The notes under the pieces were generated by a model, which saw nothing but the letters and a program-made list of their open reading frames with translations, was not told the origin of the DNA and searched no databases. Positions 19,370 to 28,445 of a stretch of DNA of 64,000 bases are shown here, piece after piece. The DNA comes from Microbacterium murale. Its GTDB lineage: Bacteria; Actinomycetota; Actinomycetes; Actinomycetales; Microbacteriaceae. A program made the translations under genes and the position numbers. Every line of letters starts with the position of its first letter. The stretch's first letter is position 1. The stretch is from the NCBI RefSeq assembly GCF_014635185.1, contig NZ_BMCM01000003.1, positions 171,623 through 235,622 on the forward strand, given 5' to 3'.

Positions 19370-20428
19370 TCAGTCGTCGGTGCGTGCGCCGAAGACGATC
19401 TCGTCCCACGACGGCATCGCATTGCGGCGGCGACGTCGTCCGGAGGTGTCATTCGCCGAGTCCTGGGGCGCAGGATCCGGTGTGCGCTTCGGCTTCTGCT
19501 CCACGTACTCCGGCTCGAGAGACTCGAACAGCGCGATGGGCCCCGACTCTTCCGCCCGGTCGTGCTGCTCGGAGAACTCATCATCCAGCAGCGGCGCGCT
19601 CTCACGTTGTCCACGGCGTCTGCGAAGTGCTTCGAGCAGATCGGCCGTCTCAGCACTCGTCACCGACTCGTCGGGCGCGCGCTTGATCGCAGCGGCCTGC
19701 GCTGCCGCGTTGGAGCGCTCCGGCGGCAGGGGCTCTTCGACGTCGGCCTCCAGAGCGGGCAGCAGCCGCGGCCCGAACGCACCGGAATCGAAGCGACTGT
19801 CGTCCTTGTACGGAGACTCGGTGCGATCGCTGTCGACGGCTCGCAGGCGAGGGATGAGGCCCTCGGGCAGGGAACCCTGCCGCGAGAGTTGCGTGGCATC
19901 CGCGTTCAGGGGCGAGAGCGCGCTGCGGCGCGGGTCGAAGCTCCAGCGGGCATCGTGCGATACCTCGTTGGCGTCGAACTCGAGTTTGACGATCCAACCG
20001 GATTCGTCCTTCCAGCTCGCCCAGCGTTCTGCGGATGCCTGAAGATCGGCGAGCTTCGCGTGGATCGCGACGCCGAAGGTCGGCTGGGCGTCGGGTTCGA
20101 CCTCGCTGCCGATGAGCACCGGTACCGCGAGTGCCTGTCCGATGATGTGCTCGCGCTCGGCCAGCACAGGTCCTTCGAAGCGGGCGACATCGTCGACGCC
20201 GATCCCGAGAAGCTCGGCGACCTCAACGGCCGAGAGCCCGGAGCGGATGTGCGCCTGGATCTCGCGAGGGCTAGCCATGACGCGCGGGGCGTCGTCTGAG
20301 TCTCGGCGACGCGCGCGTCGGATCTCGCGCTGCAGCACGTCGTCGATGGCCAGCGCGAATCGCTCGCCGGAACCGGTGGCGAGGATCAGCAGGTCGTCTT
20401 CGGTGCCGACGATAGTGACGTTTTCCAT
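19370..20428 (-). CDS. sepH: Septation protein SepH (DUF3071)
   Basis: 352 aa. SepH is an actinobacterial division protein that binds FtsZ and promotes its assembly (known in Streptomyces and Mycobacterium). The N-terminal DUF3071 region (1-170) includes REIQAHIRSGLSAVEVAELLG, a helix-turn-helix-like segment, and WKDESGWIVKLEFDANEVSHDA. The long C-terminal half is low-complexity and charged, ending in the conserved short RRRRNAMPSWDEIVFG motif. Start ATG 20428. Convergent with the phosphodiesterase gene (43-bp gap) and divergent from the DUF4193 gene. Confidence 0.92.
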   Translation of the reverse strand: MENVTIVGTEDDLLILATGSGERFALAIDDVLQREIRRARRRDSDDAPRVMASPREIQAHIRSGLSAVEVAELLGIGVDDVARFEGPVLAEREHIIGQALAVPVLIGSEVEPDAQPTFGVAIHAKLADLQASAERWASWKDESGWIVKLEFDANEVSHDARWSFDPRRSALSPLNADATQLSRQGSLPEGLIPRLRAVDSDRTESPYKDDSRFDSGAFGPRLLPALEADVEEPLPPERSNAAAQAAAIKRAPDESVTSAETADLLEALRRRRGQRESAPLLDDEFSEQHDRAEESGPIALFESLEPEYVEQKPKRTPDPAPQDSANDTSGRRRRRNAMPSWDEIVFGARTDD

Positions 20429-20535
20429 GCGAATGCCCCTCTGATGGGTGTTCGATCATGGTGTCACGCAGAGGCGCCCACAGCCGGGAATACGCTGGGC
20501 GTGCCGTGAGTTTGATCTGCTGCGCGTGGCGGCAT

Positions 20536-20564
20536 TTGCTAAATGTCTCCGCGTCGTGCAAACT
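20536..20564 (+). promoter_or_regulatory. SigA-type promoter of the DUF4193 gene
   Basis: TTGCTA (20536-20541) and CAAACT (20559-20564) are separated by 17 bp. This gives a start near 20571 and a 5' UTR of about 55 bases with GTGGAG ahead of the ATG at 20627. The gap to sepH (20429-20626) also contains the sepH promoter, which I could not place. Confidence 0.5.
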
Positions 20565-20626
20565 ATGCCCGCCGCGTACCCGACGGCGCACCGCCCACTA
20601 GCACCATGAAAGTGGAGATCTACCGC

Positions 20627-20920
20627 ATGGCAACCGACTACGACGCCCCCCGAAAGAGCGAAGACGACTCCGAGTCGATCGAAGCCCTCAAGGAGCGTGT
20701 GCCGGACAAACTGTCTGGCACGACCGGCGACGAGGACTCCGACAACCCGTCGAGTTTCGACCTCCCGGGTGCCGACCTCTCCGACCTCGAACTCGATGTC
20801 GTCGTGCTGCCCGCGCAGCAGGACGAGTTCACCTGCATGAGCTGCTTCCTCGTGAAGCACCGCTCGCAGCTCGATCACGAAGGCGCAGAAGGTCCGATCT
20901 GCAAGGAGTGCGCTGCCTGA
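20627..20920 (+). CDS. DUF4193 family protein
   Basis: 97-aa acidic protein, widespread in actinobacteria and often highly expressed; function unknown. The N terminus MATDYDAPRK is typical. The middle is Asp/Glu-rich. The C-terminal CMSCFLVKHRSQL plus CKECAA forms a probable zinc ribbon (four Cys). ATG at 20627 is chosen over earlier in-frame starts because GGAG lies nine bases upstream and the family begins here. Confidence 0.9.
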   Translation: MATDYDAPRKSEDDSESIEALKERVPDKLSGTTGDEDSDNPSSFDLPGADLSDLELDVVVLPAQQDEFTCMSCFLVKHRSQLDHEGAEGPICKECAA

Positions 20921-20939
20921 CCGCAGACGCACCGCGTTC

Positions 20940-20970
20940 ACGCGCCCCAGACGAATGGCTTGGGGCGCGT
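20940..20970. terminator. Bidirectional hairpin terminator
   Basis: A perfect 10-bp stem: ACGCGCCCCA (20940-20949) with TGGGGCGCGT (20961-20970) around an 11-base loop, in the convergent gap between the DUF4193 and DUF3093 genes. Only a short T-containing tail follows. Confidence 0.65.
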
Positions 20971-21024
20971 TGTCGTACCAGGAGAGGTTCGAGGTCGACC
21001 GGCTTCGTTCTCAGCCCGCTTCGT

Positions 21025-21507
21025 TCAGCTGTGAGCGGATGCCGCGATCTGGGCATCGCGGATCGCCGCGAGCAGCCGATCCGGGGTGCGCGTGGAGATG
21101 GTCCAGCTGGTCACGGGGTCGTCAGGGTCGGTGTTCTGAATGACCACGACTCCGTCGATGCCGCCGCGGATGAGGTGCCAGCCGCGTGCGGGTAACGCCG
21201 TACCGCGTGCCTCGCGTGCCTCTTCGCCGGTCAGGGCGACGCCGGTGCCGAGCCAGCGCACGTCGATGTGCGCGCTGCCGGCATGCAGCATCGTGCCGAT
21301 CACGCGCACCGCAGGTGACGCCGTCATGAGCGTGATGATCAGCAGCAGAGCAGCCGCCGCGCCGAACAGGAGTGCGAGCAGCGACCCGAGCGGCGTGAAC
21401 GAGAGCGCCACCATCGGCCCGACCACGGCTGCTGTCACGAGCAGCCACAGGCTCGGGGAAAGACGTTCGCGGTAGCGAACGAGCGTGTCAGGGGTGGGGT
21501 TCTGCAT
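21025..21507 (-). CDS. DUF3093 membrane protein
   Basis: 160 aa from ATG 21507 (MQNPTPDTLVRYRERL); longer in-frame starts would run into dut. Two adjacent hydrophobic segments (about 16-36 and 42-60) anchor a C-terminal domain with YxxW-like features (GWHLIRGGIDGVVVIQN). Function unknown; it neighbours dut in many actinobacteria. The start codons of this gene and dut are only 12 bp apart on opposite strands. Confidence 0.88.
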   Translation of the reverse strand: MQNPTPDTLVRYRERLSPSLWLLVTAAVVGPMVALSFTPLGSLLALLFGAAAALLLIITLMTASPAVRVIGTMLHAGSAHIDVRWLGTGVALTGEEAREARGTALPARGWHLIRGGIDGVVVIQNTDPDDPVTSWTISTRTPDRLLAAIRDAQIAASAHS

Positions 21508-21519
21508 TAGCCTCGTGGG

Positions 21520-21993
21520 GTGAGCGATTCCGTTGATCTCCCCATTATCGCGTCTGTCGTGCCGCACTACGCCCATCCGGGCGACGCCGGTGCCGATCTG
21601 GTGGCGGCCGAGGCCGTGCGACTCGAGCCGGGAGAACGTGCCCTCGTGCCCACCGGCGTGCGGATCGCACTGCCGGACGGCTACGCCGCGTTCGTCGTGC
21701 CGCGCAGCGGTCTCGCCGCCAAGCACGGGATCACGATCGTCAACGCACCCGGCACGGTGGATGCGGGATACCGCGGTGAGATCAAGGTGAGTCTGCTCAA
21801 CACGGACAGATCGAGCGCGTACGATGTGGCGGTCGGAGACCGGATCGCCCAGTTGATCCTGATGCCGGTGACGCGCGCGAACTTCATCCCGGTCGACGAG
21901 CTTCCGGAGAGCGCCCGCGGTGCGGACGGATTCGGATCCACCGGATATCAGGCGCCCTCGCAGGGCGCCGAACAGGCAGGAAACAGCAGATGA
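21520..21993 (+). CDS. dut: dUTP diphosphatase
   Basis: Hydrolyses dUTP to dUMP and PPi, keeping uracil out of DNA and feeding dTMP synthesis; trimeric. 157 aa with all five motifs: GDAGADL, the RSGLAAKHG box, NAPGTVDAGYRGE with the catalytic Asp, GDRIAQL, and the C-terminal P-loop-like RGADGFGSTG. GTG start at 21520 lies six bases after TAGCCT (21508-21513), so leaderless. First gene of a dut-DUF3710-DUF3159 operon linked by ATGA and GTGA overlaps. Confidence 0.95.
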   Translation: MSDSVDLPIIASVVPHYAHPGDAGADLVAAEAVRLEPGERALVPTGVRIALPDGYAAFVVPRSGLAAKHGITIVNAPGTVDAGYRGEIKVSLLNTDRSSAYDVAVGDRIAQLILMPVTRANFIPVDELPESARGADGFGSTGYQAPSQGAEQAGNSR

Positions 21994-22580
21994 CTGAAGA
22001 GATCACACAGCCGCCGTCGAAGTCGGCACCGGCGAACCGCTCGACAGACGGACCGTTCGATGAGTCCGAGGCGAACCCGATCCGCCCGTACATCGACCTC
22101 GGGGGGATCAAGATCCTCCCGCGCGAGGGTCTGAATCTGCGCCTCGAGGTCGAGGAGCAGACCAAGCGCATCGTCGCCGTCGGACTCGACTATGCCGACT
22201 CGTCGCTCCAGGTGCAGCCCTTCGCCGCGCCGCGCACGCTCGGGCTCTGGCACGAGACCCGTGCGCAGCTGGTCGACCAGGTCCGCCAGCAGGGCGGTCG
22301 TGTCGAAGAGCGCGAAGGCCCCCTCGGCAAGGAACTTCTCGCCGAGGTGCCCAGCCCCGCATCCGAAGGGTCGGAGCTGCGCCTTGCGCGTTTCGTCGGC
22401 GTCGACGGACCGCGCTGGTTCCTTCGCGGAGTGATCGGCGGATCCGCGGCGTCGGATCCCGAAGCCGCAGCGAAGATCGAGGATCTTTTCCGCTCGATCG
22501 TCGTGGTCCGCGGAGGCGCACCGATGCCGCCGCGCGACCTGATCCCGCTGAAGATGCCGGCGACGCCCGGATCCGCGTGA
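21990..22580 (+). CDS. DUF3710 family protein
   Basis: 196 aa, actinobacteria-specific and conserved directly after dut; function unknown. Typical segments are PYIDLGGIKILPREGLNLRL (near 31-50) and the Trp-bearing GLWHETRAQL, FLRGVIGG. Soluble. ATG overlaps the dut stop (ATGA) and its own stop overlaps the next gene, so the three are translationally coupled. Confidence 0.9.
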   Translation: MTEEITQPPSKSAPANRSTDGPFDESEANPIRPYIDLGGIKILPREGLNLRLEVEEQTKRIVAVGLDYADSSLQVQPFAAPRTLGLWHETRAQLVDQVRQQGGRVEEREGPLGKELLAEVPSPASEGSELRLARFVGVDGPRWFLRGVIGGSAASDPEAAAKIEDLFRSIVVVRGGAPMPPRDLIPLKMPATPGSA

Positions 22581-23317
22581 GCAGCGAGAACCGCGAAGGC
22601 GACGAGGCACGCGAGCAGAGCACGTCTGAGCTGCTCGGCGCCGCACTCGGCGGTGCCGCGCGCAGGGCTGGCCTGGATCCTGCAGAGGAAGCCAGCACGC
22701 ACAAGGTCGTCTGGTCGGCGATCGGCGGATGGCGCGGCGTACTGGAATCGGTGCTCCCGAGCCTCGCGTTCGTCGTCCTGTTCACACTCCAACCCGAACC
22801 GCTCATCCTCGCGCTCGGCGTCTCCGTCGGGCTCGCTGCCGTGTTCACCATCGTGCGTCTGGTGCAGAAGTCGCCGCCCTCGGCGGCGCTGGGCGGGTTG
22901 ATCGCCGCAGGCGCAGCGGCTGCCCTCGCGCTGTGGACCGGTCGCGGCGTTGACAACTTCGTGCCGGGGCTCATCACGAACGCCGTGTACGGAACGGTCT
23001 TCCTCGTCTCCGCCCTCATCGGTTGGTCGCTGATCGGCATCGCCGCCGGCTTCCTCATGGGGGAGGCCACGGCATGGCGGACCGACAAGCGCAAACGCCG
23101 CGCGTTCCGATGGCTCGGCATCGCGTGGGCCGCGCTGTTCTTCGCGCGTCTGGCGGTGCAGCTGCCGCTCTACCTGACCGATCAGGTGACGGCGCTCGGC
23201 ACGCTCAAACTCATCATGGGGCTGCCGCTGTTCGCCCCCTTGATCGCGGTCACCTGGCTCGTGGTGCGAGCGCTCTATCCTCGCGAGTCGCCGCAGTCCA
23301 CGGCATCCCGTTCGTGA
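22577..23317 (+). CDS. DUF3159 membrane protein
   Basis: 246 aa. A soluble N-terminal 50 residues precede about six hydrophobic segments (for example SVLPSLAFVVLFTLQ, VYGTVFLVSALIGWSLIGIA, ALFFARLAVQLPLYL). The family is restricted to actinobacteria and has no known function; it normally ends the dut operon. In many relatives an OB-fold protein lies between DUF3710 and DUF3159; it is absent here. Start GTG 22577. Confidence 0.88.
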   Translation: MSSENREGDEAREQSTSELLGAALGGAARRAGLDPAEEASTHKVVWSAIGGWRGVLESVLPSLAFVVLFTLQPEPLILALGVSVGLAAVFTIVRLVQKSPPSAALGGLIAAGAAAALALWTGRGVDNFVPGLITNAVYGTVFLVSALIGWSLIGIAAGFLMGEATAWRTDKRKRRAFRWLGIAWAALFFARLAVQLPLYLTDQVTALGTLKLIMGLPLFAPLIAVTWLVVRALYPRESPQSTASRS

Positions 23318-23320
23318 TAG

Positions 23321-23344
23321 ATTTATCTTGACATCAAGATAAAT
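23321..23344 (+). promoter_or_regulatory. Perfect 11-bp inverted repeat upstream of acnA (candidate operator)
   Basis: Arms ATTTATCTTGA (23321-23331) and TCAAGATAAAT (23334-23344) are exact reverse complements around a 2-bp CA spacer. The AT-rich block stands out from the surrounding high-GC DNA. It contains TTGACA (23328-23333), so a bound regulator could cover a -35 element. Spacing and symmetry suit a dimeric MarR- or TetR-type protein; the regulator is not identified. Confidence 0.7.
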
Positions 23345-23382
23345 AGTGGGCTTTCGCAGACAGGCTTTCACGGCGCACACTG

Positions 23383-23401
23383 TTAGGTGTGCCTTGCTAG
23401 C
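23383..23401 (+). promoter_or_regulatory. Possible DtxR/IdeR-like iron box upstream of acnA
   Basis: TTAGGT followed two bases later by GCCTT and a C matches about 12 of 19 positions of the form TTAGGTAAGCCTTACCTAA. The right half is degenerate, so this is a weak candidate. Confidence 0.3.
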
Positions 23402-23469
23402 CGACAGCGTCGCACGCGAGCAAGATGGAGTCGCCTGTCGCTCCCATCAGACAAGAAGGAGACGGATTC

Positions 23470-26301
23470 GTGTCCACCGTTAACAGCTTCGGTGCCAAGA
23501 GCACCCTGACGGTCGGCAGTACCGACTATGAGATCTTCCGTGTTGACACGGTTCCGGGCTTCGAGAAGCTCCCGTTCAGCCTGAAGGTGCTCCTCGAGAA
23601 CCTTCTCCGCACCGAAGACGGCGCGAATGTGACGAAGTCGCAGATCGAGGCGCTCGGATCGTGGGATGCCGCGGCAGAGCCGAGCACCGAGATCCAGTTC
23701 TCGCCGGCGCGCGTGGTCATGCAGGACTTCACCGGTGTGCCCTGCATCGTCGACCTCGCGACCATGCGCGAGGCGGTCACCGCCCTCGGCGGCGACCCGA
23801 ACAAGATCAACCCGCTCTCGCCGGCTGAGATGGTCATCGACCACTCCGTCATCGCCGACCTGTTCGGCACCGAGAATGCGCTCGAGCGCAACGTCGAGAT
23901 CGAGTACGAGCGCAACGGTGAGCGCTACCAGTTCCTGCGCTGGGGCCAGACGGCATTCAACGACTTCAAGGTCGTGCCTCCCGGCACCGGCATCGTTCAC
24001 CAGGTGAACATCGAGCACCTCGCCAAGGTCATCTACGACCGCGTCAACGGCGGAGTCCTCCAGGCCTACCCCGACACCTGCGTCGGCACCGACTCGCACA
24101 CGACGATGGTCAACGGCCTCGGCGTGCTCGGATGGGGCGTCGGCGGTATCGAGGCCGAGGCTGCCATGCTCGGCCAGCCCGTCTCGATGCTCATCCCGCG
24201 CGTCGTGGGCTTCAAGCTCACCGGCGAGATCCCCGCCGGTGTCACCGCGACCGACGTCGTGCTCACGATCACCGACATGCTGCGTAAGCACGGCGTCGTC
24301 GGCAAGTTCGTCGAGTTCTACGGTGCCGGCGTCGCATCCGTGCCGCTGGCCAACCGCGCCACGATCGGCAACATGTCGCCCGAGTTCGGTTCGACCGCGG
24401 CGATCTTCCCGATCGACGACGTCACCACCGACTACCTGCGTCTGACCGGTCGCGACGAGCAGGCCGTCGCCCTCGTCGAGGAGTACGCGAAGCTGCAGGG
24501 TCTGTGGCACGACGCGGACAAGGAGCCCGTCTTCAGCGAGTACATGGAGCTCGACCTCAGCACGGTCGTGCCGTCGATCGCAGGCCCGAAGCGCCCGCAG
24601 GACCGCATCCTCCTCTCCGAAGCCAAGACGCAGTTCGAGCAGGACATCGTCAACTACGCCGACCCGTCCACCTCGGACTCGCTCGTCGACCTCGAGTCCA
24701 AGCACTCGTTCCCGGCATCCGACCCGGGTGCGGGCCCCGGCGACGAGGACCACAACACGCGCCCTGTGCACATCTCCAGCGGGGTCAACGGCACCTCCAA
24801 GCCGGTTCCGGTGACCACTCCCGATGGCGAGAGCTACATCCTCGACCACGGTGCGGTCACTCTCGCGGCGATCACCTCGTGCACCAACACGTCCAACCCC
24901 TCGGTGATGATGGCGGCGGGTCTTCTCGCTCGTAAGGCGCGCGAACGCGGCCTGAAGCAGAAGCCGTGGGTCAAGACGACGCTCGGCCCCGGCTCCAAGG
25001 TCGTCACCGACTACTACGAGAAGTCCGGTCTCGACAAGGACCTCGAGGGCCTCGGCTTCTACACGGTCGGCTACGGCTGCACGATCTGCATCGGCAACTC
25101 GGGTCCGCTGATCGATGAGGTCTCCGCTGCGGTCAACGACCACGACCTCGCCGTGACGGCCGTGCTCTCGGGCAACCGCAACTTCGAGGGTCGCATCAGC
25201 CCGGACGTCAAGATGAACTACCTCGCATCTCCGCCGCTCGTGGTGGCGTACGCGTTGGCAGGTTCCATGCACTTCGACTTCGAGATCGATGCGCTCGGCA
25301 AGGACAGCGACGGCAACGATGTCTTCCTGAAGGACATCTGGCCCACACCCGCCGAGATCCAGGAAGTCATCGACTCGTCGATCTCCCGCGAGCAGTTCAT
25401 CAAGCAGTACGCCACCGTGTTCGACGGCGACGAGCGCTGGACCAGCCTGCCCACGCCGACCGGCCCGATCTTCGAGTGGGACGACAAGTCCACCTACGTG
25501 CGTCGTCCTCCGTACTTCGAGGGCATGACGATGGAGCTGACTCCGGTCGCCGACATCGCCGGCGCCAGGGTGCTCGCGACGCTGGGCGACTCGGTCACGA
25601 CCGACCACATCAGCCCCGCGGGCAACATCAAGGCCGCGACCCCGGCTGCGAAGTACCTCGAGGAGCACGGCGTGCGCCAGAAGGACTTCAACTCCTTCGG
25701 ATCGCGTCGTGGAAACCACGAGGTCATGATCCGTGGCACCTTCGCGAACATCCGCCTGAAGAACCAGCTCGTGCGCGCCGTCAACGACGGTGCAGAGGTC
25801 GAAGGCGGTTACACGCGCGACTTCACGAAGCCCGACGCGCCGCAGTCGTTCATCTACGACGCCAGCCAGAACTACCAGGAGGCCGGCACGCCGCTGGTGA
25901 TCTTCGGCGGCAAGGAGTACGGCTCCGGGTCGTCGCGCGACTGGGCAGCCAAGGGCACCAGCCTACTGGGCGTCAAGGCCGTCATCACCGAGAGCTTCGA
26001 GCGCATCCACCGCTCGAACCTGATCGGCATGGGCGTCGTTCCGCTGCAGTTCCCCGCGGGCGAGAGCTGGGAGTCGCTGGGCCTCGACGGCACCGAGGTC
26101 GTCTCGATCTCCGGTCTGGAAGAGCTCAACGAAGGCGCCACACCGAAGACGGTCCACGTCACCGCCACTCCGAGCGAGCACTCGCCCGAGGGCAAGCAGG
26201 TCGTGGAGTTCGACGCGGTCGTCCGCATCGACACCCCTGGTGAAGCCGACTACTACCGCAACGGCGGAATCCTGCAGTACGTGCTGCGTTCGCTGGTCTG
26301 A
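23470..26301 (+). CDS. acnA: Aconitate hydratase A
   Basis: [4Fe-4S] enzyme converting citrate to isocitrate in the TCA cycle. 943 aa. Cluster ligands are C471 (ITSCTNTSN) and C537/C540 ([11 protein letters not shown]). The C-terminal swivel domain has [18 protein letters not shown]. The start is GTG at 23470 with AAGGAG seven bases upstream; the longer upstream ATG (23425) lacks a ribosome site. Monocistronic: it has its own regulatory region with a strong palindrome and ends at a good hairpin. Confidence 0.97.
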   Translation: MSTVNSFGAKSTLTVGSTDYEIFRVDTVPGFEKLPFSLKVLLENLLRTEDGANVTKSQIEALGSWDAAAEPSTEIQFSPARVVMQDFTGVPCIVDLATMREAVTALGGDPNKINPLSPAEMVIDHSVIADLFGTENALERNVEIEYERNGERYQFLRWGQTAFNDFKVVPPGTGIVHQVNIEHLAKVIYDRVNGGVLQAYPDTCVGTDSHTTMVNGLGVLGWGVGGIEAEAAMLGQPVSMLIPRVVGFKLTGEIPAGVTATDVVLTITDMLRKHGVVGKFVEFYGAGVASVPLANRATIGNMSPEFGSTAAIFPIDDVTTDYLRLTGRDEQAVALVEEYAKLQGLWHDADKEPVFSEYMELDLSTVVPSIAGPKRPQDRILLSEAKTQFEQDIVNYADPSTSDSLVDLESKHSFPASDPGAGPGDEDHNTRPVHISSGVNGTSKPVPVTTPDGESYILDHGAVTLAAITSCTNTSNPSVMMAAGLLARKARERGLKQKPWVKTTLGPGSKVVTDYYEKSGLDKDLEGLGFYTVGYGCTICIGNSGPLIDEVSAAVNDHDLAVTAVLSGNRNFEGRISPDVKMNYLASPPLVVAYALAGSMHFDFEIDALGKDSDGNDVFLKDIWPTPAEIQEVIDSSISREQFIKQYATVFDGDERWTSLPTPTGPIFEWDDKSTYVRRPPYFEGMTMELTPVADIAGARVLATLGDSVTTDHISPAGNIKAATPAAKYLEEHGVRQKDFNSFGSRRGNHEVMIRGTFANIRLKNQLVRAVNDGAEVEGGYTRDFTKPDAPQSFIYDASQNYQEAGTPLVIFGGKEYGSGSSRDWAAKGTSLLGVKAVITESFERIHRSNLIGMGVVPLQFPAGESWESLGLDGTEVVSISGLEELNEGATPKTVHVTATPSEHSPEGKQVVEFDAVVRIDTPGEADYYRNGGILQYVLRSLV

Positions 26302-26312
26302 TCGTCGCTGTG

Positions 26313-26345
26313 AGAGGGCTCGGGCGCTGGTCGCCCGGGCCCTCT
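26313..26345 (+). terminator. Hairpin terminator after acnA
   Basis: A 14-bp stem pairs AGAGGGC/GCCCTCT and CGGGCG/CGCCCG with one G-U, around a 5-base loop, 11 bp after the acnA stop. The U-tract is short, as is common in high-GC actinobacteria. Confidence 0.7.
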
Positions 26346-26407
26346 GGCATACCTGCGATCATGGCGCGGCGCAACCGGGTTAACCGTAAGTTCTCGGGCT
26401 GCGAGGA

Positions 26408-26413
26408 TAGAAT
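26408..26413 (+). promoter_or_regulatory. Probable -10 element of dxs
   Basis: TAGAAT, near-consensus, about 58 bp before the dxs ATG. No clear -35 at 17-18 bp. A GGTTAACC palindrome lies just upstream at 26378-26385. Confidence 0.5.
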
Positions 26414-26470
26414 CGACGGGCGGGACTGAGTGGGTGATCGACCCGGTTCCCGGAACGAGGAGGAGGGCGG

Positions 26471-28411
26471 ATGCCGATTCTGCAGCGCATCAGCGGACCA
26501 CGAGATCTCGATGACCTCACCCCCGACGAACTCGTCGGACTCGCCGCGGAGATCAGGGAGTTCCTTGTCCAGAAGGTCTCCCGCACCGGCGGACATCTCG
26601 GCCCGAACCTCGGCGTCGTCGAACTCACCATCGCCCTGCACAGGGTCTTCGAATCACCGGACGACCCGATCATCTTCGACACCGGTCATCAGTCGTACGT
26701 GCACAAACTGCTCACCGGCAGGCAGGACTTCTCCGCATTGCGCGTGCGCGGCGGACTCGCCGGCTACCCGCAGCGCAGCGAGAGCCCGCACGACGTCGTG
26801 GAATCCTCGCACGCGTCCAGCTCGCTGAGCTGGGCCGACGGCGTCTCCAGAGCGCTCACAGCCACTGGCCGCTCGGACCGCCACGTCGTGGCCGTCGTGG
26901 GCGATGGCGCCCTCACCGGCGGCATGACGTGGGAGGCACTGAACAACATCACCGACGACAACGATCGCAACCTCGTGATCGTCGTCAATGACAACGGCCG
27001 CTCCTACGCCCCGACCATCGGCGGGATGTCTCGCTACCTCAACCGTGTGCGCACAGCGGGGGCCTATAAGGACCTGCACCGCAAGTCCGACCGATTCTTC
27101 CGCGTTTTCGGCCCGGTCGGGCGTGCGATGTTCCGCGGCATCCGCGGTGGCACGCATGGGTTCCTCTCGCGCTTCACCAACAACGAAGCGCTGTATTCCA
27201 ATCTCGACATCAAGTACCTCGGCCCCGTCGACGGTCATGACCTCCCGGCTCTCATGGAGACACTGGAGCTGGCCAAGTCGTATGGTGCTCCAGTGCTGGT
27301 GCACGCGATCACCGAGAAGGGCCGGGGCTATCAGCCTGCCCGCGATGACGAGGCCGACCAGTTCCATGCCGTCAACCGTATAGATCCGGCCACCGGCGAG
27401 CCGCTCTCGACCAGCGGGCAGAGTTGGACCGACGTGTTCTCCGATTCTCTCGTTCGGGTGGGTGAGCGCGATCCGAAAGTCATCGCGATGACGGCGGCGA
27501 TGCTGCGCCCGACCGGCCTCGCCCCGTTCGCGGAGCGCTTCCCCGACCGGGTCTACGACGTGGGCATCGCCGAGCAGCACGCCGTGGCATCCGCCGCCGG
27601 GCTTGCGTTCGGTGGACTGCACCCGGTGGTCGCTCTCTACGCCACGTTCATGGGGCGCGCCTTCGACCAGGTGCTGATGGATGTCGCGCTGCACAGGGCC
27701 GGTGTCACATTCGTCCTCGACCGCGCGGGAGTGACGGGGCCAGATGGCCCGAGCCACCACGGCATGTGGGATCTCGCCATGCTGCAGATCGTGCCGCACA
27801 TCCGCATCGCGGCGCCCCGAGACGGCGCACGGCTGAAGGAGTCCTTGGATGAGGCGGTGGCCGTCGATGACGCGCCCACCGTGATCCGATTCCCGAAGGG
27901 CGAGGTCGCCACGGACATCCCCGCGGTCGAGCGCCTCGATGACGGTGTCGATGTGCTCTCGCGTGGAGAGAGCGAAGACGTGCTGATCGTCGCGATCGGG
28001 CCGTTCGCCGCCATGGCGATGGATGTCGCGACGCGCCTGCGTGCGCAGGGGATCGGAGCGACGGTGATCGACCCGCGTTGGGCGATTCCCGTGCAGCCGT
28101 CGGTGCTTGAACTCGCCAGGAGCCATCGCCTGGTGATCACGCTGGAGGACGGCATCCGCGTCGGTGGCATCGGCACACGGGTGCGTCAGGTGCTCCGCGA
28201 GGCGGGGATCGATACCGCAGTGGATGAGCTGGGCCTTCCCGATGAGTTCATCGATCACGCATCCCGTGACCAGATCCTCTCAGATGCCGGTCTCACCGCA
28301 CCGAAGATCGCACAGGACATCGTCGCGCAGGTGCTCGGCACCCGCATCCCCGTCGCTCGTCATGCAGGCGAGACCGGCGCCATCGATCTGCCGTTGCACG
28401 ATCGGCGCTGA
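26471..28411 (+). CDS. dxs: 1-deoxy-D-xylulose-5-phosphate synthase
   Basis: Thiamine-diphosphate enzyme joining pyruvate and glyceraldehyde 3-phosphate, first step of the MEP isoprenoid route. 646 aa. Seen: the N-terminal SRTGGHLGPNLGVVELT with the conserved His, the ThDP motif GDGALTGGMTWEALNN, and the pyrimidine-binding DVGIAEQHAV with catalytic Glu. ATG 26471 follows GAGGAGG. Monocistronic. The C-terminal tail (after about 625) is a short lineage-specific extension. Confidence 0.96.
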   Translation: MPILQRISGPRDLDDLTPDELVGLAAEIREFLVQKVSRTGGHLGPNLGVVELTIALHRVFESPDDPIIFDTGHQSYVHKLLTGRQDFSALRVRGGLAGYPQRSESPHDVVESSHASSSLSWADGVSRALTATGRSDRHVVAVVGDGALTGGMTWEALNNITDDNDRNLVIVVNDNGRSYAPTIGGMSRYLNRVRTAGAYKDLHRKSDRFFRVFGPVGRAMFRGIRGGTHGFLSRFTNNEALYSNLDIKYLGPVDGHDLPALMETLELAKSYGAPVLVHAITEKGRGYQPARDDEADQFHAVNRIDPATGEPLSTSGQSWTDVFSDSLVRVGERDPKVIAMTAAMLRPTGLAPFAERFPDRVYDVGIAEQHAVASAAGLAFGGLHPVVALYATFMGRAFDQVLMDVALHRAGVTFVLDRAGVTGPDGPSHHGMWDLAMLQIVPHIRIAAPRDGARLKESLDEAVAVDDAPTVIRFPKGEVATDIPAVERLDDGVDVLSRGESEDVLIVAIGPFAAMAMDVATRLRAQGIGATVIDPRWAIPVQPSVLELARSHRLVITLEDGIRVGGIGTRVRQVLREAGIDTAVDELGLPDEFIDHASRDQILSDAGLTAPKIAQDIVAQVLGTRIPVARHAGETGAIDLPLHDRR

Positions 28412-28445
28412 GCGGCTCTGACAGCGCTGCCGTCGCGACAGCTGC

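Noticed and set aside
23383-25719. 778-residue open frame on the minus strand opposite acnA
   Set aside because: It is the antisense shadow of a highly conserved gene in high-GC DNA; its residues (Arg/Asp/Val/Leu/His-rich) show no domain.
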